Assembly: GCA_016213595.1 (NCBI GenBank)
Contig: JACRAA010000150.1
Coordinates: 1 to 7,333 of the forward strand
DNA: 7,333 nt
Origin: Actinomycetota bacterium
GTDB lineage: Bacteria > Actinomycetota > Actinomycetes > Propionibacteriales > Propionibacteriaceae
Reading direction: 5' to 3'
The notes beneath the pieces are model-generated. The model saw nothing but the letters and a program-made list of their open reading frames with translations. It had not been told where the DNA came from and ran no database searches. A program made the position numbers and the translations under genes. Below are positions 1-6,449 of this stretch, one piece after another (the stretch's first letter is position 1; every line of letters begins with the position of its first letter).

Positions 1-854
1 CCAACCTCCTGGGGGAGCCTGTGGGGCGGGACTCGCTCAACGCGGTCGCCTGGCCCGCCGCCGTGCTCGTCGACAGGGACCCTGTCGCTGTCGTGGCGAC
101 CCTCACGGCGGACCATGTCATCCGACCTGTGCCGGCCTTCCAGCTCGCGCTCGACGAGGCCTTCCGGGCGGCCGAGATCGACCCTCTCGCCATGGTGACG
201 TTCGGTGTGGTCCCCACGGCGCCCCACACGGGGTTCGGCTACCTGAAGCGCGGTCTCGCGGTCGAGGGCCTGTCCGACACGTACGTGGTCGACGAGTTCA
301 AGGAGAAGCCGGACCTGGCGACGGCGCTCGGCTACCTGGCGAGCGGGGACTACTGGTGGAACTCCGGGATGTTCGTCTGGCGCGCCCAGACGCTCCTGGA
401 CCAGCTCGCGGTGCTCCAGCCGGTCACGTACTCCGGCGTCACCGAGCTCGCGAGCCACCCCGAGCTCCTGGAGACGATCTACCCGTCACTGCCCAGGAAC
501 AGCGTCGACTTCGCCGTCATGGAGCCGGTGTCCAACGGGCTCGCCAGCGCTCACGTCGTCGCCGTCCGGCTCCCCATCGAGTGGTACGACGTCGGCGGGT
601 ACGCGGCACTGGCCGAGCACCTCCCGCAGGAGGACGGCAACGCCGTCGACGGGCGCGTGGTGGCGCTCGACAGCACCGGGAACGTGGTCGTGAACCGGGG
701 GCGTGACGGCTCGCTCATCGCGCTCGTCGGGCTGAGCGACACGGTGGTCGTCACAGCCGGCGAGATCACCCTCGTGTGCCCGAAGGACCGGGCTGAGGAC
801 GTCAAGAAGCTGGTGGCCGCTGTGACGAAGGTCGTGGGCGAGGCGTACGCATGA
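1..854 (+). CDS. manC: Mannose-1-phosphate guanylyltransferase (GDP-mannose pyrophosphorylase), 5'-truncated
   Basis: Seen: an open frame runs in from the left edge (first full codon at 3) and gives 283 residues. It begins inside the nucleotidyltransferase domain, so the N-terminal GGxGTRLWP loop lies upstream, roughly 70-90 residues judging from the family's usual length. Fragment motifs are NLLGEP at 1-6, TADHVI at 35-40, GFGYLK at 77-82, FKEKPD at 99-104 (family sugar-phosphate-binding segment), WNSGMFVW at 119-126, VDFAVMEP at 168-175 and WYDVGGYAAL at 194-203. The C-terminal part (about 218-260) has the beta-helix-like STGNVVV...LVGLSDTVVV pattern. Family knowledge: the cytosolic enzyme joins mannose-1-phosphate and GTP to give GDP-mannose and pyrophosphate, which feeds mannosylated lipids and glycans. 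The frame ends in an ATGA overlap with the next gene, implying coupled translation. The fragment looks like the short single-domain type, with no isomerase domain fused after it. Another NDP-sugar pyrophosphorylase specificity is possible but less likely given this context. Confidence 0.9.
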   Translation, partial: NLLGEPVGRDSLNAVAWPAAVLVDRDPVAVVATLTADHVIRPVPAFQLALDEAFRAAEIDPLAMVTFGVVPTAPHTGFGYLKRGLAVEGLSDTYVVDEFKEKPDLATALGYLASGDYWWNSGMFVWRAQTLLDQLAVLQPVTYSGVTELASHPELLETIYPSLPRNSVDFAVMEPVSNGLASAHVVAVRLPIEWYDVGGYAALAEHLPQEDGNAVDGRVVALDSTGNVVVNRGRDGSLIALVGLSDTVVVTAGEITLVCPKDRAEDVKKLVAAVTKVVGEAYA

Positions 855-1561
855 TCGACCGCATGAAGGCCCTCCGGGAGAGCGGCACGCTCGTCGCTGT
901 CGTTGTCGTCCTCGTCGGCATCGCGGTCTCCAGCGGTCGCATCGCCACAGGCCTCCGCAGCCATCCACTGCCCCAGGTCCTCCGCGGGGTCAGCGGGCTG
1001 TACGGGCTGGTCGACGCTCTGGTGCTGACCGTGCTGGCCCTCGCCTGCGTCCTCGTGAGCCCTCCGACGCGTCACGCCAAGCAGCTCACCCTCGCCGCGT
1101 CCGTCCTGCTCTGGCTCGGCGCGGTCGCCGGTCTGGTCTTCCTCGTCGTGTCCCTCGTGGGCGCGGGGGAGAACTCGCTGTCGCGGATCCTCGAGTCCAT
1201 CGGTGGGCTCACGGATGTCGTCCTGCGGGCGCTCATGGGGTACGGGCTCCTGCTCGGCTGGCGTCTCGCCTCCGCACCGCCCGCGGCACCCGATGCCGCA
1301 GTCTCAGGGGCGCCGGAGGAGACGGCTCAGGAGATGGTTGGGGCGGGGGGTGAGGAGGCACGCTCGCCTGCTCCCGTCTGGCGTCCGGACGATGCCACGG
1401 GTGTGGTCTGGCGCAGCGCGGCGGACGCGGCGGGCGGCGCTCCGGCCGGCACCTACGGCTCGACCTCCCCACGCTCCGGGCCGCCGGTCTGGGACCCGGC
1501 CGCGGACGTGACGCGCCACGACCGAGAAGGCCGACACGAGCCCGAGGATCCCCCTCGCTAG
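851..1561 (+). CDS. Four-helix integral membrane protein with Trp-motif cytosolic tail, function unknown
   Basis: I do not recognise a named family. Seen: 236 residues. The ATG start overlaps the stop of the upstream guanylyltransferase gene as ATGA, with a GCGAGG ribosome site 7 nt before it. Hydrophobic segments lie at about 13-32, 48-70, 80-104 and 113-137, so four membrane helices are likely with both ends on the same side, probably cytosolic. From about 140 to the end the protein is low-complexity, rich in Ala, Pro, Gly and charged residues, and predicted to be disordered. Three Trp-centred elements stand out in it: APVWRPDDATG near 177, GVVWRSAADAAG near 187 and PPVWDPAADVT near 214. 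The extreme C-terminus is strongly charged (RHDREGRHEPEDPPR). Inference: the coupling to manC suggests expression with GDP-mannose supply, but no enzymatic motif is visible. It could be an accessory or scaffold protein for an envelope process. The gene itself is well supported; its role is unknown. Confidence 0.8.
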   Translation: MIDRMKALRESGTLVAVVVVLVGIAVSSGRIATGLRSHPLPQVLRGVSGLYGLVDALVLTVLALACVLVSPPTRHAKQLTLAASVLLWLGAVAGLVFLVVSLVGAGENSLSRILESIGGLTDVVLRALMGYGLLLGWRLASAPPAAPDAAVSGAPEETAQEMVGAGGEEARSPAPVWRPDDATGVVWRSAADAAGGAPAGTYGSTSPRSGPPVWDPAADVTRHDREGRHEPEDPPR

Positions 1562-1609
1562 CCTGTTGCGCAAGTTTTGTGAGGATCTTTGTCGATTCGT
1601 CCATACCGG

Positions 1610-1638
1610 TTGACTAATGCGAGTCACACGCGTGTAAT
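1610..1638 (+). promoter_or_regulatory. Near-consensus housekeeping-sigma promoter for whiB
   Basis: TTGACT (1610-1615) and TGTAAT (1633-1638) are separated by exactly 17 nt, each one mismatch from the TTGACA/TATAAT consensus. The surrounding stretch is clearly less GC-rich than the flanking coding DNA. Transcription would start near 1645, giving a leader of about 33 nt before the chosen whiB ATG. Confidence 0.75.
1624..1637. promoter_or_regulatory. Palindrome overlapping the whiB -10 element, candidate operator
   Basis: The sequence TCACACGCGTGTAA has a perfect 10-bp palindromic core (ACACGCGTGT, 1626-1635) plus one further matching outer pair (6 of 7 pairs). It covers the end of the promoter spacer and most of the -10 hexamer, so a bound dimer would block RNA polymerase. 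The half-sites TnACnC and GnGTnA match those of the Streptomyces BldD box, but the centre has two bases (GC) instead of one (A/T). Streptomyces whiB is a known BldD target. Assignment to BldD is inference; the palindrome is seen directly. Confidence 0.4.
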
Positions 1639-1665
1639 TCACCTTAAGAGGTGCACAACTGGGGT

Positions 1666-1671
1666 GGGAGG
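1666..1671 (+). promoter_or_regulatory. Ribosome binding site that decides the whiB start
   Basis: GGGAGG lies 6 nt before the ATG at 1678. The frame also extends upstream to a GTG at 1651. That codon sits only about 6 nt past the predicted transcription start and has no usable Shine-Dalgarno sequence, so 1678 is preferred. Confidence 0.7.
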
Positions 1672-1677
1672 CGGCAC

Positions 1678-1938
1678 ATGCAGCAGGTGTGGGAGGTCGG
1701 CGGAGAAGCCGACGAGGGCACACTGGGCTGGCAGGAGAGGTCCCTGTGCGCTCAGACCGACCCCGAGGCGTTCTTCCCCGAAAAGGGGGGGTCGACCCGG
1801 GAGGCCAAGAAGGTCTGCCGTTCCTGCGATGTCAGGGCTGAGTGCCTCGAGTACGCGCTCGCCCACGACGAGCGGTTCGGCATCTGGGGCGGCCTGAGCG
1901 AGCGCGAGCGTCGTCGTCTCAAGAAGAGGGCTGTCTAG
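1678..1938 (+). CDS. whiB2: WhiB-family iron-sulfur transcriptional regulator, WhiB2/WhmD type
   Basis: Seen: 86 residues from the ATG at 1678, a usual size for a WhiB2-like protein. The four invariant cysteines are present at 24, 47, 50 and 56 (C-x22-C-x2-C-x5-C), followed by the GIWGG turn at 68-72 and a basic C-terminus (RERRRLKKRAV). Family knowledge: Wbl proteins hold a [4Fe-4S] cluster through these cysteines and act with the housekeeping sigma factor. The WhiB2/WhmD/WhiB branch is required for septation in mycobacteria and for sporulation septation in Streptomyces, where it works with WhiA. The subgroup assignment rests on overall resemblance (SLCAQTDPEAFFPEKGGS, REAKKVC) and on the manC-proximal position, which matches Rv3260c in M. 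tuberculosis. It has its own strong promoter with an overlapping palindrome. The GTG at 1651 would add nine residues (VHNWGGRRH) and is judged less likely. A 57-bp gap follows before the next gene, with which it may be co-transcribed. Confidence 0.93.
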   Translation: MQQVWEVGGEADEGTLGWQERSLCAQTDPEAFFPEKGGSTREAKKVCRSCDVRAECLEYALAHDERFGIWGGLSERERRRLKKRAV

Positions 1939-1995
1939 GTCGTTGTGTAGGCTCACCGATCGCGGGCGGGACCCGACCGACGACCGAGGGAGCGC

Positions 1996-4900
1996 ATGAC
2001 CGACACCACCGCTGAGCTCTGGAGCTGGGTCGACGCCGAGCCCGAACACATCGCTGACGTGCCCGGCGGGGCGAGCGTCACCGCTGTCCTCGTGGCACGC
2101 AACGCCGAGTCCTGGTTGAAGGACACGCTCCGCTCCCTGACCGGCCTGACGACGCGACCTGGACACGTCCTCGCCGTCGACAACGGCTCGGAGGACGGTA
2201 CCGGCCAGATCCTCGCCGGCGCTGTCGGTGCAGCCCTCGACGAGGTCATCCAGGGCGATGCGTCGTGGGGCTTCGGTGAGGCGGTCGCGGCAGCACTGGA
2301 CGGACGAGGGCACACTGAGTGGCTCTGGTTCCTGCACGACGACGTACGGGTCGCTCCCGACTCCCTCCACCAGCTCCTCACCCAGACCGCCCGGACGCCC
2401 CAGGCGGACATCGTCGTCCCCATGCTCGTGCGGCCGGGCCGTCGGCGCGACGCCCCCCGCATCTCGGAGCTCGGCGCCTCGATCTCTCACGGCGGCCGCC
2501 GTGAGCTGGGCCTCGAGCCCGGTGAGATCGGCCAGGGACAGCACGACCCCGAGCAGGTCCTGGGCGGGTCGACGTGCGGCATGCTGGTCCGCTGGTCCCT
2601 GTACGAGCAGCTGGGCGGGTTCGACCCCGCGATCCCCATGCACCGTGACGGGGTGGACCTCGGGTGGCGAGCCACGCTCGCCGGTTCGACCGTCATGACC
2701 TGTCCCGACGCTCGCATCGTCCATCGCCAGGCATCGCTCAGGGGCCTGCGGACCGGGACGCTGGCCGAGCAGCGGCACCGGACCGAGACCGGGTACGACC
2801 GGTACCTGGGCATGCGTACCGTCCTCGCTCATCACCGCGGTCTCGGGGCCATGTGGGCCGCGTTCCGGTTGACCCTGGGCACGCTGCTCGGAGCCCTCGG
2901 CCTCCTGCTGGGCAAGCGCCCCGAGGCGAGCCTGGAGGAGCTCCGGGCCCTGAGCGACCTCATCACCTCCGGCAGGGGGACTCGAGGACTACGGCGTCGC
3001 ATCGGGCAGCTCGGCGCGACGAAGCAGACGCGCCACCGAGTGGCCCGCCTCAGGCCGCGGAGGCTCTCCGGCCTCGTACGGCTGGCCGACACGCTGTGGG
3101 CATGGTCTCAGGAGCGGCTGCGGGTGCTCACGAGCTCCACCGAGCTGAGCCTCGACGAGCTCACGGGTGACGACTACTCGGGTGGCCCCCTCCGCGCGAA
3201 GGCGGTCTGGCCCTGGGTCGCCGGTGGGCTGGGAGTCACCGCCCTGCTCGTCGCCGGCAGGCGGCTCGTCGGGGCCGGGGCGCTGACCTCGACCGAGCTG
3301 CTGCCGGCACCTGACACCGTCGGTGCGGCCGTCAGGGCCTACGTGGAGCGCCCGGCCGGCTCGCCGGTGCCACCGGCTCCCTGGGAGGGAATGGCTGCCG
3401 TCGCCTCTCTCGTCGGGGTCTTCCCGACCTGGGCGGCGGTGGCCGCTCTCTGGCTCGCCGTACCGGCGGCAGGCATCGCCATGGCCGCCTTCCTCCAGCC
3501 GTTCGTACGCAGCGCACGCCTTCGCTGGAGCGCCGCCTTGACGTACGCGCTGCTGCCGGCGCTCGTGGGCGGCTTCGCGCGCGGACAGGTCTGGCTCGCC
3601 GTGTGGACCGTGCTGCTGCCGCTGTTCGCCGCGTCCCTCGACCGCTGGCCCGGTTCCGGCAGCGTGGTGGACCGGCTGCGCGAGCCGGCCTGGGCCGCGC
3701 TGCTGCTGACGGTTGCCACGGCGATCGCGCCCCTGTCGTACGTCCCCGGCGCCGCAGCACTCGTCGTGATCGGCGTCCGGCGTGGCGGGATCGGACGCTC
3801 GCTCCTCGCAGCTCTGCTGCCGCTGGCCGTGCTGGCACCCTGGGTCCAGCCGTTGCTGCGCTTCCCGTGGCGCCTGCTGACAGGGCCGGACCCGATGCTC
3901 GCCGACGGGGGCACAGTCCCGGCGTGGTGGCTCTTCCTCGGCCGTTCCGCCGGCGCGGGCCTGCCCCCGCTGTGGCTGTCGGCCGTCGTGGTCGGGCTGC
4001 TCTGGGCGGGCGCCGCGTTGGCCACCGCGCAGACCGCGGGCAGCTGGCGGTTCGCGGCCGGCGGTACGGGACTCGTCGTCGTCGCCGCTCTGCTGAGCCG
4101 TACCATCGTGCCGGTCGCGACGGGACAGGTACGACCCATCGTCACCATGTGGCTCGTTGCGGGTCTGGGCTGCCTCGTGGTGGCGACGGTCTCCGGCCTC
4201 GACCAGGCGCGGCGGCGGCTCGCTGCCCAGAGCTTCGGGAGCGGCCAGGCCGTGAGTGCGGTCGTCGTGGGGATCGGTGCCCTGCTGACCGCGGTGGCGC
4301 TCGGGTGGTTCGTGGTCGGCGGCCTCGGTGCGCCGCTCCACCGCGGCCAGTCCGCGACGCTGCCTGCGTACATCACGGACACGGAGAGCAGCGACCTCCG
4401 CGCCCGCACGCTCATCGTGTCCCTGTCCGACGGCAGGGTGGCCTGGCTGCTCCACCAGGCCGACCACACGGTCTGGGGGGACGGCGAGACGGGCCTGTCG
4501 CCCGTCGAGCCGGAGGTCCGTACAGCCGCGGAGAGGGTCGTCGCACAGATCGCGGCCGCCCGACAGGACGACGAGGTGGCCTCGGAGCTCAGCGCGCTGG
4601 GAGTCCTGTACGTGCAGGTCCGGGGCATCACGCCCGAGGTGAGCGCCGCCCTCGCCGCGTCCCCCGGCATCTCACGCGGCGGGGCGACGAACGGGGTCAC
4701 CGTCTTCACGGTCACAAGCCGACCGAGCCGGATGCTGCTCCAGCAAGGCGACGCGACGCAGGCCGTCACTGGCTCGCTGTCGTCGTCCGCGACGGGGACG
4801 CTGCTCCTCTCCGAGGCGGCAGACCCTCGCTGGCAGGTGACGGTTGGCGGGGTGCGGCTCGAGCGCGCCGCTTCACCCGACTGGCGGCCCGCCTTCGCTC

Positions 4901-5109
4901 TCACCGGGCAGACCGGGAAGGTGAGCGTGCAGCTCGCCCCTGACCCCTGGTCGCGTTGGCTCGCGCTCGCCCAGCTCGTGGCCATGCTCCTGCTCGCCCT
5001 GTTCGCGGCGCCCGCCGTCAGCCGGGAGTCCGACGACTTCCGTGCCGGTCGGCACTCAACGGAGGCCGAGGAGAGCGTCGGTCGCCGATCCGTCGGAGGG
5101 GCATCATGA
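1996..5109 (+). CDS. Large membrane protein with N-terminal family-2 glycosyltransferase domain
   Basis: Seen: 1037 residues; ATG start with GAGGGAG just upstream (1986-1992). Residues about 27-250 form a GT-A family-2 glycosyltransferase: VTAVLVARNAESWL at 28-41, nucleotide-binding VDNGSEDGT at 61-69, DXD-equivalent HDD at 114-116, GSTCGMLVRW at 191-200, and the acceptor-side DGVDLGWRA at 218-226. A hydrophobic stretch at 282-306 follows, then a basic linker (about 325-380). Many membrane segments lie at roughly 404-421, 468-500, 514-548, 566-620, 659-735 and 752-776. A probably extracytoplasmic domain spans about 777-985 (DPRWQVTVGG at 943-952, WRPAFALTG at 963-971). A final helix at 986-1006 and a charged tail complete it. 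Family knowledge: such GTs use nucleotide sugars or polyprenyl-phosphate sugars for envelope glycans. Inference: the gene context suggests a mannose-linked envelope polymer, but donor and acceptor are unknown. The membrane part could be a flippase, a polymerase or a second GT-C-like transferase. The stop overlaps the next gene's start (ATGA). Confidence 0.88.
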   Translation: MTDTTAELWSWVDAEPEHIADVPGGASVTAVLVARNAESWLKDTLRSLTGLTTRPGHVLAVDNGSEDGTGQILAGAVGAALDEVIQGDASWGFGEAVAAALDGRGHTEWLWFLHDDVRVAPDSLHQLLTQTARTPQADIVVPMLVRPGRRRDAPRISELGASISHGGRRELGLEPGEIGQGQHDPEQVLGGSTCGMLVRWSLYEQLGGFDPAIPMHRDGVDLGWRATLAGSTVMTCPDARIVHRQASLRGLRTGTLAEQRHRTETGYDRYLGMRTVLAHHRGLGAMWAAFRLTLGTLLGALGLLLGKRPEASLEELRALSDLITSGRGTRGLRRRIGQLGATKQTRHRVARLRPRRLSGLVRLADTLWAWSQERLRVLTSSTELSLDELTGDDYSGGPLRAKAVWPWVAGGLGVTALLVAGRRLVGAGALTSTELLPAPDTVGAAVRAYVERPAGSPVPPAPWEGMAAVASLVGVFPTWAAVAALWLAVPAAGIAMAAFLQPFVRSARLRWSAALTYALLPALVGGFARGQVWLAVWTVLLPLFAASLDRWPGSGSVVDRLREPAWAALLLTVATAIAPLSYVPGAAALVVIGVRRGGIGRSLLAALLPLAVLAPWVQPLLRFPWRLLTGPDPMLADGGTVPAWWLFLGRSAGAGLPPLWLSAVVVGLLWAGAALATAQTAGSWRFAAGGTGLVVVAALLSRTIVPVATGQVRPIVTMWLVAGLGCLVVATVSGLDQARRRLAAQSFGSGQAVSAVVVGIGALLTAVALGWFVVGGLGAPLHRGQSATLPAYITDTESSDLRARTLIVSLSDGRVAWLLHQADHTVWGDGETGLSPVEPEVRTAAERVVAQIAAARQDDEVASELSALGVLYVQVRGITPEVSAALAASPGISRGGATNGVTVFTVTSRPSRMLLQQGDATQAVTGSLSSSATGTLLLSEAADPRWQVTVGGVRLERAASPDWRPAFALTGQTGKVSVQLAPDPWSRWLALAQLVAMLLLALFAAPAVSRESDDFRAGRHSTEAEESVGRRSVGGAS
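5095..5101 (+). promoter_or_regulatory. Ribosome binding site that decides the DUF5719 start
   Basis: GGAGGGG ends 4 nt before the ATG at 5106, inside the last codons of the upstream gene. The frame is open further upstream to an ATG at 4956, but that part is an Arg/Pro-rich out-of-frame shadow of the glycosyltransferase gene. The alternative in-frame ATG at 5124 has only CGGGG before it. Confidence 0.65.
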
Positions 5110-5127
5110 GACCTCGGGGCATCATGA
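5098..5127 (+). repeat. Duplicated 12-bp start-codon context (18-bp period)
   Basis: GGGGCATCATGA occurs at 5098-5109 and again at 5116-5127. Each copy contains an ATG in the DUF5719 frame (5106 and 5124). The shift is 18 bp, six codons, so the peptide reads RGIM twice. It may be a small in-frame tandem duplication that creates a second possible start. Confidence 0.6.
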
Positions 5128-6434
5128 CACCGCGTCTGTGGCGCGCCGTTCTGGCCCTCATCCTCGTCGCCCTGGCCGCGGCCGGGCTGACCTTCGTCCC
5201 GTCCCGCGCGCTGCCGCATGCCCAGGTGGAGGTCACCGGGACGCAGTCCCTGGTCTGCCCCTCGCACGACCCGGCCGTACTGGCGACGACAGTGTCGGCG
5301 GCGGACACCGCGGACGTCGCGGGCAGGGCCATCCAGGCCACGGCGTCGACGCCGGTCCCGACGACGGGTGTCAAGGGAACCGCGCAGCCGCACGTGCTCT
5401 CGGGGAGCCAGGCGATCGGCGGCTTCTCGTCGGCCACGGCAGCCTCGGGACCTCTCAAGGGACTGTGGCTTGCATCCTGCAGCCCGCCCTCGGTCGAGCA
5501 GGCGTTCGTGGGCCTCGTGGCGGACGCCGCCCACACGGTCTCCCTCCTCGTGACGAACCCGGACCCCACCCAGGCGACTGTCGACATCACCTTCTATGGA
5601 CCGAAGGGCCGTCTCGACGTCCAAGGCTCGCGCGGGCTGAGCGTCCTGGGCAACAGCACCCGGCAGGTACCGCTCGCACCGCTCGTCTCCGGTGACGGCA
5701 CCCTGACGGCGGTCGTCACCGCCTCACAGGGCCGTACCTCCACATATGCCCGCGTGACAGGTACGGCCGGGAACGAGTGGGTCTCTCCGTCGGCTCCCGC
5801 GGCCACCTCGGCGACGGTCGCCGGGATCCCCGGCGGTGCCGGGAGCCGCAGCCTCGTCGTCACCAACACCTCCGACCGTCGTACGACCGCGAAGGTGGAG
5901 GTCCTCTCGGCAGGCTCGACGTTCGTGGCCGCCGGCGCGGACGCCGTCGCCCTCGACCCCGGCGCCACAGTGGCCGTCCCCCTGGAGACGGCCCTCGGGG
6001 GTGAGGTCTCAGGAGTACGCGTAACCGCGACCCAGCCGGTGGTCGCGGCGGTGTGGTCGACGGACGCCGGCGGCGACATCGCCGTCTCGCCGGCGCGGCC
6101 GGCCTTCCAGGGCCTGTCCGTCGTACCGATCGTCCCCGGCAGCGTGCTCGTCGCGTCAAACCCGGGCAGTGGTGTTGCCTCCCTGAGGGTGACCCTGCGG
6201 AACGGGGCCTCGCTGGTCGACACGGCCACGGTGACGGTCAACCCGGGAACGAGCGTCCAGGTGCCCATGACCACCGGTACATCGGCAGAGCTCGCCACCG
6301 ACTCTCCCGACCTGCGCCTCACGACGGTGGTGACGACGCTCGGCTCGGTGGCGGGTCTCGGCGTTGCGGCATGGGGACCCGGAGGGCCGGGTCAGGTGAA
6401 GGTCTCACCGACCCTCGACCCGAACCTGGCCTGA
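5106..6434 (+). CDS. DUF5719 family membrane-anchored extracytoplasmic protein
   Basis: Seen: 442 residues. A basic N-terminus (MRPRGIMTPRLWR) precedes one hydrophobic helix at about 12-30, so it is a signal anchor or uncleaved signal; no lipobox cysteine follows. The rest is hydrophilic, rich in Val, Thr, Ser, Gly and Ala, and predicted to be beta-strand. Only two cysteines remain after export, at 51 (CPSHD) and 125 (ASCSPP), and they could form one disulfide. Three similar units can be aligned at about 145-217, 249-318 and 345-424. Each starts with a (L/V)LVTNP-like strand, has a central PG/GNS turn followed by VPL or VPM, and ends in a VxVTAxxxxVxA-type strand. The motif order and length match my knowledge of DUF5719, an actinobacterial family of unknown function. 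The start overlaps the glycosyltransferase stop (ATGA), so the two are probably made together. Inference: an envelope partner of the glycosyltransferase, perhaps binding glycan or stabilising a complex. No catalytic motif is visible. Confidence 0.85.
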   Translation: MRPRGIMTPRLWRAVLALILVALAAAGLTFVPSRALPHAQVEVTGTQSLVCPSHDPAVLATTVSAADTADVAGRAIQATASTPVPTTGVKGTAQPHVLSGSQAIGGFSSATAASGPLKGLWLASCSPPSVEQAFVGLVADAAHTVSLLVTNPDPTQATVDITFYGPKGRLDVQGSRGLSVLGNSTRQVPLAPLVSGDGTLTAVVTASQGRTSTYARVTGTAGNEWVSPSAPAATSATVAGIPGGAGSRSLVVTNTSDRRTTAKVEVLSAGSTFVAAGADAVALDPGATVAVPLETALGGEVSGVRVTATQPVVAAVWSTDAGGDIAVSPARPAFQGLSVVPIVPGSVLVASNPGSGVASLRVTLRNGASLVDTATVTVNPGTSVQVPMTTGTSAELATDSPDLRLTTVVTTLGSVAGLGVAAWGPGGPGQVKVSPTLDPNLA

Positions 6435-6449
6435 CGCCGGGCTCAGTCC
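6428..6449. terminator. Weak hairpin between convergent genes, possible bidirectional terminator
   Basis: The stems GGcCTGA and TCAGtCC surround an 8-nt GC-rich loop. There is one mismatch, and both stop codons lie in the stem. A further 8-bp inverted repeat, CTCGACCC (6414-6421) with GGGTCGAG (6468-6475), encloses it. No T-tract is present on either side, so this is only a candidate; many actinobacterial terminators lack T-tracts. Confidence 0.25.

Noticed and set aside
1566..1573. TTGCGCAA 8-bp palindrome upstream of the whiB promoter
   Set aside because: It is short, about 37 bp upstream of the -35 element, and has no extended symmetry. It is probably chance.
1543..1578. Possible terminator after the four-helix membrane protein gene (CGAGG/CCTCG stem, TTTT at 1575-1578)
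   Set aside because: The stem is only 5 bp, lies mostly inside the coding end, and is about 17 nt from the T-run. It is too weak to call.
1939..1995. Possible separate promoter for the glycosyltransferase gene (TAGGCT at 1948-1953)
   Set aside because: No acceptable -35 lies 16-18 nt upstream and the -10 match is poor. Co-transcription with whiB is simpler.
1639..2835. A 398-codon minus-strand frame across whiB and the start of the glycosyltransferase gene
   Set aside because: It lies opposite two confidently identified genes and their promoter, and its translation shows no recognisable family features.
4956..5105. A 50-residue N-terminal extension of the DUF5719 protein
   Set aside because: The extension is Arg/Pro-rich and would place the signal anchor far inside the protein. 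The ATG at 5106 has a GGAGGGG ribosome site and the ATGA overlap.
3339..5624. A 761-codon open frame on the minus strand, antisense to the glycosyltransferase and DUF5719 genes
   Set aside because: It has Arg/Ser/Pro/Thr-rich composition without any domain or membrane pattern, which is typical of high-GC shadow frames. The plus-strand frame shows clear motifs and good ribosome sites.
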